Part shown: positions 30,256-40,868 of the stretch, one piece after another
How positions within the stretch are numbered: the stretch's first letter is position 1
How the letters are laid out: each line of letters opens with the position of its first letter
NCBI GenBank assembly: GCA_903772945.1
Contig: CAICTM010000020.1
Location: forward strand, 1-64,000
Source of the DNA: Seminavis robusta
Taxonomy: Eukaryota; Bacillariophyta; Bacillariophyceae; Naviculales; Naviculaceae
DNA length: 64,000 bases
Direction: 5' to 3'
The notes under the pieces: model-generated
The model's input: only the letters and a program-made list of their open reading frames with translations
What the model was told of the DNA's origin: nothing
Databases searched by the model: none
Position numbers and translations under genes: made by a program

Positions 30256-32032
30256 TCAATCACATCCCATAATCTCACAAAACTCGTCAAAATTCAATTC
30301 ACCGTCACCATTCTTGTCAAATTGTGCCATGAGCCGTTTGGCATCCCGTTTGTGAAAGACCTTTTGCTTGCGTCCGTGGTTGAAGACCTTTTTGAGGTCG
30401 TCCACCGTAATGCGCCCCGTTTGACTCTTGTCAAAGGCATCAAAAGTAGCCCACAAGTTCTCCCGTGTCAAGACGACCGAATCGTCCGCTGCGGCTGCCA
30501 GAAACTCGGAATACTCAATCACACCCGTCTGCACAAAATCAAGAACCAATCATTGTGAGCTGCCTACTCCACTGGCTGGCTAGCTAGCTAGCTCATTACC
30601 GTACCGTACAGTTGCTACAGTCTCAACGCACCTTTTTGACATCCAATCGATCAAATGTTTTCTGCAACATGGCTTCCGTCTTGATGCACTTGCCGGCCGA
30701 ATTGTGTGTATCGGAGAATGCCTTGAGGAGTTCCTCCCGGGTAATGACATTGTTCTTGTTGCGATCAATGTAACGAAAAATGGCATCCAAATTGGATCGA
30801 TCCTGACTGCCCAATAGGTTGGAGACAATGTACATGCGTGCCGCTTTGGCGAGTTTATTGTTGGCATGAAAGGTTTCCAAATTGTCGAGGGCTCCCATGA
30901 GTTGTTGGGTATTGAATTGTTTGCCTACGCGATCGGCTTTGGTCAGATAGGCATGCGCCAAAGCTTGCTGCGCCGTGGGACGTTGTTCGTAGTCATATTC
31001 CAATAGTTGTTTCATAAAATCGCGGGCATCCGACGAGAGTGGTTTCAAAAAGGGTGCCGTGTCAAAATGGTCTTGTTTCCACTCGTCATTGCGAAAATTG
31101 ATGGGCCAGACATTGGGATCTTCAAAGGGATGTCGTCGTGTCAAGAGTTGATAGCAAAGGATTCCGACCGACCAAAGATCCCCGGCTTTTCCAAAGTAGG
31201 ATAAATCCCCCATGCGTGTTTCGGGAGCGGCAAACCAGTCGTCTTTATCCACACCGTGTCGACTGCTTGAACTCGAAGAAGAAGAGGAAGCAGAACTCGT
31301 GCTGCTTCGAAACGACGAGGAAGTGTCATTGTCGTCACTGTCGTCATCGTCACCCCCCAAGCCAATGCTACTCCTAGTACTGCGATGATGATAATTGCGA
31401 TATTCTCGATCCAAACGGGCATATCCAAATCCGACAATTTGAAGTGTGCGGAGTCGTTTCTTGGCTGGATCCAACAAGACATTCTCGTAAGTCAAATTGG
31501 AATGAACCACGTCCTTGTCGTGACAATACGCCAGTGTTTTGAGGAGAGTCCTCATGACCACCGCCACTTGGGTTTCGTCAAACTCGTGTGGATTGGAGAA
31601 TAGCTTTGGAATGGCTTGATAGAGGTTTGGTAGATCGACCCGGTCTTTGACCAAGTACCAATGATCCTTATCTTCCAAAGTCTCGTAGAGATGCAAGACG
31701 TTGGGATGGTAGAGTTCATGGTACGCTTTGACTTCGGCCCAGAAAAAGTCGGCGGGGACACGCTTTTTGGAGAGGACTTTAATGGCCCGTCGTTCCTGTG
31801 TGGCACAATGTTGAATGCTGTAGGTATTGGGGAAACCAGGGATGGGCTTTTTGGACATTTCATCGTAGAAATACTTGAGTTTCTGCTTGGTTTCCACCAA
31901 GTTGACGTGACAGACCGTCACGGCCACTTCGTGCACTCCACTGTCATCCTCATCCTGATGCCCACTAATACCATGAGTGGAACGCTCTGCCGAGGATCGC
32001 AGAGAATCGACCAAACCGCGCATCGTATCCAT
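30256..32032 (-). CDS. CDPK-like pseudokinase with EF-hands
   Basis: Two exons, 32032-30632 and 30528-30256 (103-bp intron, GTGCGT donor, GTGCAG acceptor, phase 0), give 557 residues with the order kinase then EF-hands, as in calcium-dependent protein kinases. The VAIK-type lysine remains (RRAIKVLSKK, Lys85), but the catalytic loop reads VVHSNLTYENV (177-179 HSN instead of HRD, so the catalytic Asp is Asn179) and the Mg-binding motif is IVGFGYARL (Gly201 for Asp). The activation segment carries an acidic/poly-Ser insert before FAAPETRMG. EF-hands: DRNKNNVITREE (canonical), a degenerate one with TGVIEYSEF across the splice, DKSQTGRITVDD, and DKNGDGELNFDE (canonical). The protein can probably bind calcium, but phosphotransfer looks lost. 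It shares a 475-bp spacer with the divergent GST gene. Confidence 0.85.
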
Positions 32033-32507
32033 GATGGTACCGGTATCTTCTTTTTGTTTTTCGAATAGCTAGACTGACTGACTTGCTGTTGTGGCTATCG
32101 GAGTCGAGTCCTCTCTGACTGATAGATAGATGGATGGATAGATCGATAACAGAATCGAATCACTATGGTCATAGCATGCCGGTGGCTGTAGCAGGACAAA
32201 CGAACTGGCATAGCATGGGTGGTATTCTCATGGCATAGGCATAATAATCAACAAACTGGCACAGCATCATCGATCTGTTCGATACGATGGATGATGGATG
32301 TCTTCGAAGGATTCTTTTGCGTTTTCAAGTTTTCAAGCTGTTTCGAAAAAATCGCATTGGCACTCCTTCTTTAGTCACGAGTAAAAGATCCAATTGGGAC
32401 TGGAAGAAACCGTAGGCGCTCTTCGACTTCTTTTGTTTCTTTTGTCAAACCACTTTTTGCCACCACAAGCTATCTGGCTAACTAATAGTATTGTATTGAT
32501 CTCCACC
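32033..32507. promoter_or_regulatory. Shared spacer between pseudokinase and GST genes
   Basis: A 475-bp divergent promoter region. It holds GATGGATGGATAGATCGAT-type repeats at 32125-32147, the imperfect repeat ACTGGCATAGCATG / ACTGGCACAGCATC (about 32208, 32257), and pyrimidine-rich leader sequence before ATG 32508. No known motif assigned. Confidence 0.4.
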
Positions 32508-33245
32508 ATGACCGACAACGAAGGAGGATCAGACGGTGACTTTCACGGCCGTCAGTTTCAATTACTGGGGGCGGCCATGTACCGTAGCTTTCGCTGTCTC
32601 TGGATGCTCGAAGAACTCCAAATCCCCTACAAGTACATCCCCGCCCAACCCCAAGGACAATCCATCAAATCGGTCAATCCCTTGGGCAAAGTACCGGCAT
32701 TGATCGAAACGCATCCCTCGTCGTCTCGTCCCTTTTGCATGTACGAGAGTGCCGCCATTAATACCTATCTGGGAGATATGGCCTATACACTGGCACCGCC
32801 AACTGGTCGTGAGCGATTGGTACCCCCACCGGGTACCCATTTGCGCGGTCTCTACGAACAAACGGTCAGCTGTATCATTACCGAATTGGACGCACAAGCC
32901 TTGTGGATTCACCGCAAACATCACGATATGGGACAATATTTTGGACACATTCCCGAAGCCGTCCAAACCGCCAAGGATCACTTCATAAGAGTCAACAAGG
33001 TATTGGCGGCACAATTGCATACGAATGGCGGCCAATATTTGGTGGGACAAAGCTTTACGGCCGCCGATATTCTCTATGTGCATTGTCTGGGATGGAGTAT
33101 TGCCATTGGATGGCACGATGGATGGCAGGATGATGCCAAACTACAGGACTACGTGCGACGGTGTCGACAACGAGAAGCCTATCAAAAGGTAGCCGCCATT
33201 CGTGATCGAGAAAAAGCCGCCTTTCAAGAAAAGGCAAAAATGTAG
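32508..33245 (+). CDS. Glutathione S-transferase-like protein
   Basis: A 245-residue protein from ATG 32508 (context CACCATGA). The N-terminal thioredoxin-like half shows MYRSFRCLWMLEELQIPYKY, then NPLGKVPALIE with the cis-Pro, and CMYESAAINTYLGD, where Glu-Ser binds the gamma-glutamyl group. The all-helical C-terminal half includes GGQYLVGQSFTAADILYVHC, the hydrophobic staple/N-capping motif of GSTs. The family conjugates glutathione to electrophiles or reduces peroxides. No transit peptide is visible, so it is probably cytosolic. An open frame upstream to 32394 lacks an ATG and I take it as leader. Class (theta- or omega-like) cannot be set by eye. Confidence 0.88.
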   Translation: MTDNEGGSDGDFHGRQFQLLGAAMYRSFRCLWMLEELQIPYKYIPAQPQGQSIKSVNPLGKVPALIETHPSSSRPFCMYESAAINTYLGDMAYTLAPPTGRERLVPPPGTHLRGLYEQTVSCIITELDAQALWIHRKHHDMGQYFGHIPEAVQTAKDHFIRVNKVLAAQLHTNGGQYLVGQSFTAADILYVHCLGWSIAIGWHDGWQDDAKLQDYVRRCRQREAYQKVAAIRDREKAAFQEKAKM

Positions 33246-33534
33246 ATCATGGTATTTTGATTTAACTCATCTGCTTTCGTGTTCCTTTTCCATTCCATTT
33301 TGGCACTCTTTCATGATGTTTTGTTCAGATACAATATCAAAGGCAGGTTGAACACACCATGTTCATCTTTGGGTAGCAACAATGCAGCATGAATGAGGAT
33401 TTCTTAGTTATAGGTACAATACACACATTAGATAATAGATAAAGGAATCAAAAAGCTCTTTTCAACTAAGCTACATTCATGCCAGCTGGTCATTCATAAG
33501 ATACGGTACAAGTGTGTCGACACTACTAGTACTT

Positions 33535-34731
33535 CTACAATCGATCCCTACACAGGGCCCGATACTCGTTAGGAGTCGGCGGGTCCAAGAATCCAGAAAA
33601 CATGGAAGCTTCTTGCTGCTTTTGGAATTCCGCAAACTCAGCTTGATACAAAGTACAATCCTCTTTGGGTTCAGGGTCCAACCAATGCGTGTCACAAAAT
33701 CCTCCCAAATAATTGCTCCATCGCCACCCACGACGATGCCCCACCACCACTGTCTCGAGACTAAACGGTGGATCGCGTTCGCTGCTGTACAATCGTTGTT
33801 CCAATCGTTCGTGATACTCACTCGCGTCGGGTGACAAGTGGACCAATAGCGGATACAGCGGCGATTCCCAAGTGGATTGTTTTATAAGACGAATGCGAGC
33901 TCGCATGACGGCTGCCGCGTCTCCGACCCGATCGATCCGTGCGGCACCGTAGACCTTGTCATTGTCCAATCCCATGCCTTCAATGGAGACGAAACTGCCT
34001 GGTTGGATGTCGCATCGCAAATCTCCCGTAATGCGCGTCCGGGCAATGCCCAACCATTTCAATTGGGGCAATGCTGCAAATTCGCGGAGTGTCCCCGTCA
34101 CTTGCGAACAACCGGATATATCGAGAATGGTCAAGTTGTGAAACAATGGACTACTAACGGTACTGCTGCTGCTGCCATCTTCTTGGGTTGTCATGGTGAG
34201 TAAATCTTGGACAGAGCCCGTCACGTAGCGATTGTTGATACAGCGTACGTCATGCAGATGTGGCAAGTGTGCAATATCTGAGAGTTCCCAGTACAGTTCT
34301 TCACAGCCATGTAGATTGAGTGTCTGTAGATGTTGCCAGCAGGAAATGGAGTCTCGGAATTCCAGCCATTCCAGAGCATTGACATGATGGAGACACTTGA
34401 AATGCTGGAGCTTGACAAAACGGGGTAGCAAGGCTAGGCGTGTCGAGTTGCCCACTGGCAGGCCCGTACTGGCGGTATTCTGATCCAGTCGCATAGATTG
34501 TAAATTGGGTAGACACTCTGCTACCCCCTGCAGTGTGGTGCCATTGTCAATGTAGACTTCTTCTTCTGTGCTTGTGGCGGTGGATACCACCTTCCATGCT
34601 GGTCCCACGAGCCGCACTTTCACAATCTCTCTCCATTCTAGGTACCTGAAGATTCGACAGAGTATGTCTCCTTGCAAGATGTCCTCAGCACTTGACTCTC
34701 TTCGTACCAGTTCCGGTAATGAAGTGGCCAT
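33535..34731 (-). CDS. F-box protein with leucine-rich repeats
   Basis: A 398-residue single-exon protein. An F-box-like helix set is at residues 17-50 (DILQGDILCRIFRYLEWREIVKVRLVGPAWK). About five irregular LRR or LRR-like units follow: LPNLQSMRLDQN, LQHFKCLHHVNALEWL, WQHLQTLNLHGCEELY, LPHLHDVRCINNRYVTG, FHNLTILDISGCSQVTG and LPQLKWLGIARTRITG. The C-terminal 150 residues lack LRRs and contain ETVVVGHRRGWRWSNYLGG, which is shared with other diatom F-box/LRR proteins as I recall. F-box proteins link substrates to SCF ubiquitin ligases. The target is unknown. Confidence 0.75.
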   Translation of the reverse strand: MATSLPELVRRESSAEDILQGDILCRIFRYLEWREIVKVRLVGPAWKVVSTATSTEEEVYIDNGTTLQGVAECLPNLQSMRLDQNTASTGLPVGNSTRLALLPRFVKLQHFKCLHHVNALEWLEFRDSISCWQHLQTLNLHGCEELYWELSDIAHLPHLHDVRCINNRYVTGSVQDLLTMTTQEDGSSSSTVSSPLFHNLTILDISGCSQVTGTLREFAALPQLKWLGIARTRITGDLRCDIQPGSFVSIEGMGLDNDKVYGAARIDRVGDAAAVMRARIRLIKQSTWESPLYPLLVHLSPDASEYHERLEQRLYSSERDPPFSLETVVVGHRRGWRWSNYLGGFCDTHWLDPEPKEDCTLYQAEFAEFQKQQEASMFSGFLDPPTPNEYRALCRDRL

Positions 34732-34979
34732 CCTATTCTTTCTGTTGGCAAATGGTTGACCAATCGTTTAGTCAGGGTGGGTGTATGCGAGGTGGGAGGC
34801 TGTTTGGGTGAGAGTGGGGGACTAGAGTGATCTGGGTATTAATTAAGACCTGCAGTGCATTAAGACTATTCTTGGATTTGTACAGTAATTCCTATAGTAA
34901 CAGTACATACGGTACGGCCTAGCTACCGGTAGCTACTACATGTCTCGTACGGTCGTATCAGCGAAGGAGTGTCGATAGA

Positions 34980-35048
34980 GTGCTTATCATGTGCTTATGC
35001 ATGTGCTTATCATGTGCTTATGCATGTGCTTATCATGTGCTTATGCAT
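34980..35048. repeat. 23-bp tandem repeat, three units
   Basis: GTGCTTATCAT followed by GTGCTTATGCAT repeats three times without change, then a partial GTGCTT. Each unit is itself two related 11- and 12-base halves, so it grew from a shorter repeat. Local slippage best explains it. Confidence 0.9.
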
Positions 35049-35289
35049 GTGCTTGGAGACACTCATCAGGCCTGTAGTTTGCACTCGATAGAACCGGTAC
35101 CGGTACAGTAGGATCCTACGTAGACTCAGTACTAGGGTCTACGTGTGACGTCATATGGTCTTAATCTGCAGAGAAAAAGAATTGACGGAGAGAAGTCTGA
35201 AATCTTCAACCGCCCGTAACTCCACCAATAAGTACACTATGAAGTTGCGAGATTTATGGCATACTCAACTACATGTGTTCTATCGTTTC

Positions 35290-35795
35290 CAGGGTTGCTG
35301 GTTCAACTAATTTTGGATGTGAACTTTGTTCATGACAAAAGTTCGGGTAACACGATGCTCGTGAACTGAACCAGTTCGTGAACACCCCAATTTTGAGCAG
35401 CCTCATGAACCTATTCATGAACCCATTCATGAACCAAATCCTAGGGTTATGGTTAGCAAATACAGGGTTATGGTTAGCAAATACAGCCTGCAAGCTCGCA
35501 TTTGAGAACAAAAGTCAATACGGTGGGTCACCAAACCTGGCACAAGAGGTAGATGGTGGATCGTTGGACTGAAGGTGGTGTTACAAGTCAGGAAAAGTTT
35601 GCTAACTAGACATGACTTGCCTCATTTGTGGTGTAGAATTCACATGAACCAATAATGTGTTTTGATGAACCTTGAACCTAGTTCATGAAGGGCCCAAACC
35701 CCCCATGAACCTCTTCATGAACGTGCGCTTCATGAACCGGTTCGTGAACCCTAGTTGAACTATTTCATGAAATATTAATTGAACCAGCAACCCTG
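35290..35795. mobile_element. Non-autonomous hAT-type DNA transposon (MITE), 506 bp
   Basis: The terminal inverted repeats begin CAGGGTTGCTGGTTCAA at both ends (17 perfect bases, then YTAAT with two further mismatches to about 25). The element is flanked by an exact 8-bp target duplication ATCGTTTC (35282-35289 and 35796-35803). CAGGG ends with an 8-bp duplication are the hallmark of the hAT superfamily. Inside are many CATGAAC/GTTCATG copies near both ends (35401-35435 and 35703-35750), probably subterminal transposase-binding repeats, and a 21-bp direct repeat at 35443-35484. No transposase frame exists, so it must be mobilised by a partner. The perfect target duplication suggests a fairly recent insertion. 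Confidence 0.9.
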
Positions 35796-36319
35796 ATCGT
35801 TTCCCCTCTTTACATGTACTATTCCATATACAGCCCTGAAGATAATATTGCGGGATTCGGTCGGTCTTAAAGCCCAGATCACTCTACCGTACGGAGGGAG
35901 AGGATTAACTCTAACAAGTGGAAGCGAACCTTTTGGAAGGTTCTTACCGGGTACCGGTACCTGGTTCCCTGGTTAGCACAGGTACCCGATACCAGGTACT
36001 ATACAGTATTCACCGATGATGTGGAACTGAAAAGGAACGCATCATCTGTCTTTCTTTGTTTGCCCAGCAAAACGGCACCATTCGGATCATGATTACGGAT
36101 CTCCTCTCGAGCACATCAGCACTTGGTCCAACAAATTGCCTCGAGCTCTTGCTTAGTCAAACACTTACTTGGTCATTGGGTCTTACATCCTACCGGTACC
36201 ACAGCCAGGTAGCAAGCAGGAGTCCAAGATAACATTAACTCCGGTTACTACTATCATCAGAAGAAGCAGCGAAATTTGTGTCTCTCATTAAAAAAGCAGC
36301 CAACAAAAAACAAACGAAT

Positions 36320-37861
36320 ATGCCTCCCTGTAAAGAAGAAGATGCCAACGCGTTGGCGGTGGACGAATGGAGCGATATTAGCTCTACCGATGAGCCCCAT
36401 TGGGCGGCGACTGATTCCACAACAACCAAAGAATCCAACAAATCAAGCAGCGTCGAAGACAGCAGTAAACTTTGGTGGATCCATGGCAATGGATATGATC
36501 TCCAAGAGTTTGTGGATCGACATCCAGGCGGCAAGGAAGCCATCTTGTTGGGTAAAGGCCGTGATTGTACAGCTTTGGTGGAGAGCTATCATGCCTTTTC
36601 ACCAGGCTACAACAAGGTTCTCGAAAAATTCCTTGTGGAAGAAAAGAGCAAATCGCCAGAGCCAGACTTTTTCTACGAGATTCTAAAAGAACGGGTGACG
36701 GGCGCTCTTAGAGCCAAAGGATTGGACCCACAAAAAGATCGAGGAGCCAACTGGGGTCGTTTCCTCTACTATGGATTGGTGGTTCTGTCTTTCTTGGTCA
36801 CTGGCTATCTCCATGCTGTCAAAGTGAGTTCCACCTTCCACAAAATCACGCGAGTTTGTTTGCGGTTGGGATAATTGACCATCGGATACTGATACTGACT
36901 TTACTCGTTGATCTTTCCCACATCATAGGGTAGCATTTTGGGTTCTTTCTTGTTTGCATGGGCTGGTTGGTTCATGGGAGCCATTGGCCATGATTCTGGC
37001 CACTTTGCTACTAGCCACGACCACCCACTCCTCAATGAATGGGGTGTTTGGGCCATGAGCTTCATTGCAAATCCCATCATGTGGCAGCATCAGCACACCT
37101 ATGCTCATCACTCCTTCACCAATGAACACAGTCACGACCCTGATTTGCACCATTTCAATGAATTCATTCGTGTTCATATAAAGAGCAAATATGTCAGTGA
37201 GAAACAGCGTCATTTGTGGTATGTGATGCTTTGCTACACTCTCCCCGTCTTTGCATCTTGCCTCAAGTATCCAATGGACATGATCAACGAGGGAATGCTT
37301 TGCATGGTCAGATGGCAAGATAAGGACCGCTTCTCAAAACAACTGGGAATGCGCTTTCATGTGATGTTGTACAGTGCTGTGGTGGTTGTGGCTCCATTCT
37401 TTTCACATTCTTCAGTCATCATGGCATTGGCATCCGTTTTACTGCACATGGTCACATTGGGTTGGCTTTATGCTCTGTTCTCTCAAATTAACCACATCAA
37501 TGAAGATTCCTTGTCATCTGATCTGGAAACCAAAGCCAAGGGACAAGGAAGCAACAAGCTCGATCCCCGATTGGCCGGCTCCTGGGCTGCTGCACAAGTG
37601 GAAACAGCCAACAATTTTGCTCCTGACAGTTTGGTTTGGCACATTCTCTCCAATGGATTGAACATGCAGATTGAGCATCATCTCTTTCCAGGTCTCAACC
37701 ACTGTCATTTGCACCTGATTGCCCCTGTAGTGAGAAAGACTTGTGAGGAATATGGAGTGCAGTACAAATGCTTTGGGAGCTGGAGGGAAGTCATGTCCAT
37801 CCATTTGACTTGGTACAAAAAACTGAGCTACCCGCCATCACCCTTGGAAACCAAAGAATAA
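36320..37861 (+). CDS. Cytochrome b5-fusion front-end fatty acid desaturase, copy 1
   Basis: Exons 36320-36823 and 36929-37861 (105-bp intron, GTGAGT...CATAG) encode 478 residues. I chose MPPCK at 36320 because the two paralogues start at the equivalent codon; an upstream ATG at 36278 is in frame. The N-terminal cytochrome b5 domain has HPGG at 68-71 and SYHAFS as the second haem ligand. Two to four membrane helices follow, with the three histidine boxes HDSGH (189-193), HTYAHH (224-229) and QIEHH (415-419); the Gln in the last box defines front-end desaturases. These enzymes insert a double bond between an existing one and the carboxyl end during polyunsaturated fatty acid synthesis in the ER. 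Its boxes differ from my recollection of the standard diatom delta-5 and delta-6 enzymes, so regiospecificity is open. It differs throughout from copies 2 and 3 near 54-59 kb. Confidence 0.9.
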
Positions 37862-38298
37862 ACCAATAGAAATAGAATGCCAATATTGACAAATCTAATT
37901 AGGACCAAATGCACAAAGGCTGCATCTTTGGAGAAGAGAAGAAAGTGAGCACATTTTGCCATTTCTTGGGCCCAAAGTTGTGCTAATCTAATCCTATTTA
38001 TGTCTCTCTTGCTGGCTGAACGCTACTCTCATTTCCTAACTTGCAAAAGACCATGAAAGCTATTCATAGCTTGCTACGGCTGTACCAACCAAAACATTGC
38101 TAGCTCTCATGTAACCAGAGTTCACAGACCAGACGTCCGGGTCGGGGTTTCGAGCGCCTTTTTTGATCGGCCGCAAGCCAGCAGAGCTATCTACCGTACC
38201 AAGTCTTTCGTGTCGCTTTCACGTTTCCGTCATTGCTTCTTGTTGTCTGCCTCTAGAGTCTGTTGTCTGTCTCTAATGAGAAGTCAAGAACCTTCACC
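37862..38298. other. Intergenic, 437 bp
   Basis: The 3' UTR of desaturase copy 1 and the promoter of the next + strand gene. Repeated CTCTAGAGTCTGTTGTCTG-like text (38250-38275) just before the next ATG is pyrimidine-rich leader; no other feature seen. Confidence 0.4.
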
Positions 38299-39012
38299 AT
38301 GAAGCGAGCTGCGTCTCCATCTACCGCGACTAGCCGTCGCTCGACGCGAGCTTCCACTCGTCACAAGAAGGAACAAGACGACCGCAAGAAGGAACAAGAC
38401 GACCGTGAGCAGGAAAAGGCAAATCTCGCTGTGCGGCTCATGTCCACGCCGCTTCTCCAGGCTCTACCGGCCGTCTTGTCCAGCGGATACTTGTATCACC
38501 ATGAGTGTATCACTGCCGCATCGACTTGCCAGAATTGGTACCATCTCTGGAAGGAGGTCGAAGACGAATTTCCCGAAGACTCTCTGGTGGAAATCGAGGT
38601 GAAACACATTTCTTCTTCTCGCAACAACCGTGAAGTGACAGTCCCAACCTTTATCCAAAACACGGAGGGCCTACTGGAGGCATTTCACACTCAACAATTT
38701 TCCCGTCAAATCTTTGACAAGGCCAACGAGCTCAAGGTGGCGGCAAAGCCGGGCAAAACTGCCAAGAAGAGATGCCGTGAAGGTTTGCCCAAGTGGGGGA
38801 TTGATGTGCGTCGAGTCAAAATTCTTTACTGGGGTCCCGTCTCTCGCAACCATGGAGGCATTTACATTTCGTATTGCAAGCACACTGGTGCCGTGATGCA
38901 AGTTCGCATAGACCATGAGCTTCCCTTTTGGACTTTGAATGGCATCCGCCAAAAGACCTGGGCGAAGGCCTGTCTTTGGGCGGGCTCTTTCACTGAAATT
39001 GAGCTTCTCTGA
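38299..39012 (+). CDS. Hypothetical basic protein
   Basis: A 237-residue single-exon protein starting at an ATG in good context (TTCACCATGA). The first 45 residues are Arg/Lys/Ser-rich with a duplicated KKEQDDR heptamer, likely a nuclear signal. The rest includes ECITAASTCQNWYHLWKEVE and a C-terminal block VKILYWGPVSRNHGGIYISY followed by HTGAVMQVRIDHELPFWTL, which looks like a folded alpha/beta domain. I recognise no family. The C-terminus ends at a TGA in normal coding composition. Downstream, 39105-39190, a sequence resembling the end of this gene (TTTGGCTGCAAAG, CAGCAAGGGATCTTGTACAC) repeats the 3' flank at 39028-39052, suggesting a small duplication. Confidence 0.55.
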   Translation: MKRAASPSTATSRRSTRASTRHKKEQDDRKKEQDDREQEKANLAVRLMSTPLLQALPAVLSSGYLYHHECITAASTCQNWYHLWKEVEDEFPEDSLVEIEVKHISSSRNNREVTVPTFIQNTEGLLEAFHTQQFSRQIFDKANELKVAAKPGKTAKKRCREGLPKWGIDVRRVKILYWGPVSRNHGGIYISYCKHTGAVMQVRIDHELPFWTLNGIRQKTWAKACLWAGSFTEIELL

Positions 39013-39486
39013 TTTCCATGGGTGATCTGCAGCAAAGGATTTTGTACACATAGATGATTGTCCGAGAGGCGGTGCAAACCTCCTAGGCCAATGAAAAGTC
39101 AGTCGTTGTTTTGGTGGAGTTTGGCTGCAAAGTAAGCTCCTGATTTCCTCTTGCCAATCTTCAGCAAGGGATCTTGTACACGGAGATGCCTTTGCCTAGC
39201 TAGAATGCTAGCTCAAGGCCAAACAGGCGTCCAATCATAGGGCACCTTTTTGCCAAAATCCATGACAGCTGAACAGCAAAAGCTGTTGATCGAGCATGGC
39301 ATCCTTCATCACTACCTACAGAGTGAAATTGCTCTGAAAACTGTTGTGCCAAGGTTTGTGGAGATAGTGAATGTGCATGTCGATTGTTCAACCATCGACA
39401 TACATCAATCTCAGCGAGCACAAAAAAAATTATGACAGTGGAGAGTAACCCTAATAAAAATTTTTATCCCTAAGACCATACCAACT
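39013..39486. other. Intergenic with a partial direct duplication
   Basis: GATCTGCAGCAAAGGATTTTGTACACATAGATG at about 39024-39056 and a similar CTTCAGCAAGGGATCTTGTACACGGAGATG at about 39161-39188 form a diverged direct repeat. The segment ends at the N run. No gene supported. Confidence 0.4.
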
Positions 39487-39490
39487 NNNN
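39487..39490. other. Assembly gap (NNNN)
   Basis: Four unresolved bases mark a join or gap of unknown real length. It cuts the 5' part of the beta-helix gene that follows. Confidence 0.98.
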
Positions 39491-40868
39491 AGAGCGCTGG
39501 AATGCGCGAGATCTACAAGAGGCTGTGGAGCTCGCAGCTACCAAAGGGTACCGGTATGCGACAACCATCCACATTCCTGGTGGGCACTACTACTTTCATC
39601 ACAGTAATTTCAATGTTACCAATTGCCATCACCTATCTCTTGTAGCGGAAGACAATGTCACTCTTTGGTTCTCTGGGGATTCCGGGATCAACATTTCACA
39701 CTCAACAAACATCCACCTCCGAGGACAACAGGGGAAAGCAAGCATCATCATTGACTATGATCCTCCGCCTCCTCCCAACCCCACCTTCAAGGAGAAATCA
39801 GGAATCACCCTCCAGCTCTACAATTGTACACAAGTTGTAGTGCAAGATGTTGTCGTTAGGGCCGCGCCATTCATGGCCGTGACAGCCTTTCAAGGTGGAG
39901 GGGATCATATCTTTCGAAGACTGCGCTTTGTTCCAAGGTCGGATCGCACACTGGTGGCAGTCAGAGATGCTATTCATTTTTCCGATCTCAGAAAGGGTCC
40001 AACCATCCTAGATTCGAACATTGGGTACAGCGGAGACGACTTTTTGAATGTTCACACCACCCTGTTGTTGGTGCTGGAATGCGACAGAACTACACAGCTG
40101 AGGATGGAATGCTTGCTGGTCAATCCTCGAGTTATGGCCAATGCCAAATCCAACACTGTATATGGAACCTTTTCGGTGCTTCCATTCGTCGTTTCCGGCG
40201 ACCATCTGTCGTTCTTTGCTTGGCCATCTACTGACATGGTCATGAGCCCCCTGATACAGAGTGCTGTGGTCGTTCAACTGGAGGATGTGAGTGAGGTATA
40301 CGGGCACATAGCCCAAAGGGCGCTTCCTCCCATGCTGGAGTATCCACCATCCATGAGCTGGCACGAAGCAACCAACCAAACGCACAAGTTTGATGCCGGC
40401 GAAGTTTGGAGGGTCGTCTTGGAGATGAGACATGACTTTTCATCATCAGCACTACCCCCACCCGTTGGTATCGGTACCATTGCAACAATTGATACAATTG
40501 CCACAGCCGGCGCCAAGCTCATAAACAATACCTTCCTCCATAGTCATTGCAATCTTGGCCGCTTCAAGAGTCCAGGAGGTGTCATTCAAGGAAATGTCTT
40601 TCACCAGGCATGGAAGCCCAATCTTGAGCTCACTGCGCTCCCCCAGTTTTTGGAGGGACCAGTGGATGTGCGAGATATCCTGGTAGCCGACAATCTCTTT
40701 TTGGGAGTAGGGCCTGATGATCCCGTGCACTGTGGTCCGTTTTGCGAAAAACCGGAGTGTCATCCTTGCTATCAGTGTCCCCATTGTCACCGCGACACTC
40801 CCTGGGCTAGGAATATTACCCTTCGCAACAATACAATCATCAAGTCTACCGATTTGAGTGGCGAATGA
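39491..40868 (+). CDS. Pectate lyase-like beta-helix protein, 5' part lost at the gap
   Basis: The frame is open from the gap (ERWNARDLQEAVELAATKGY) to TGA 40866-40868, about 458 residues, so the N-terminus lies in or before the gap. The start W-N-A-R-D-L-Q-E-A matches the N-terminal helix of right-handed parallel beta-helix proteins. Repeated coils follow: FHHSNFNVTNCHHLSLVAED, NVTLWFSGDSGINISHSTNI, LQLYNCTQVVVQDVVVRAAP, DAIHFSDLRKGPTILDSNI, GYSGDDFLNVHTT, and late coils TFLHSHCNLGRFKSPGGVIQ. The DD in SGDDFLNVH resembles the catalytic Asp pair of polygalacturonase-type beta-helix glycosidases. Many N-x-S/T sites suggest secretion. A Cys/His-rich segment (CEKPECHPCYQCPHCHRD) lies near the C-terminus. 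Likely a secreted polysaccharide-active enzyme; substrate unknown. Confidence 0.75.

Larger units (their letters stand above)
34732..36319. other. Intergenic with tandem repeat and a MITE
   Basis: This 1.6-kb spacer holds a 23-bp tandem repeat (34980-35048), a hAT-type MITE (35290-35795), and TACCGGTA-type palindromes at 34925, 35093 and 35947. An in-frame ATG at 36278 precedes the desaturase start I chose. Confidence 0.55.
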
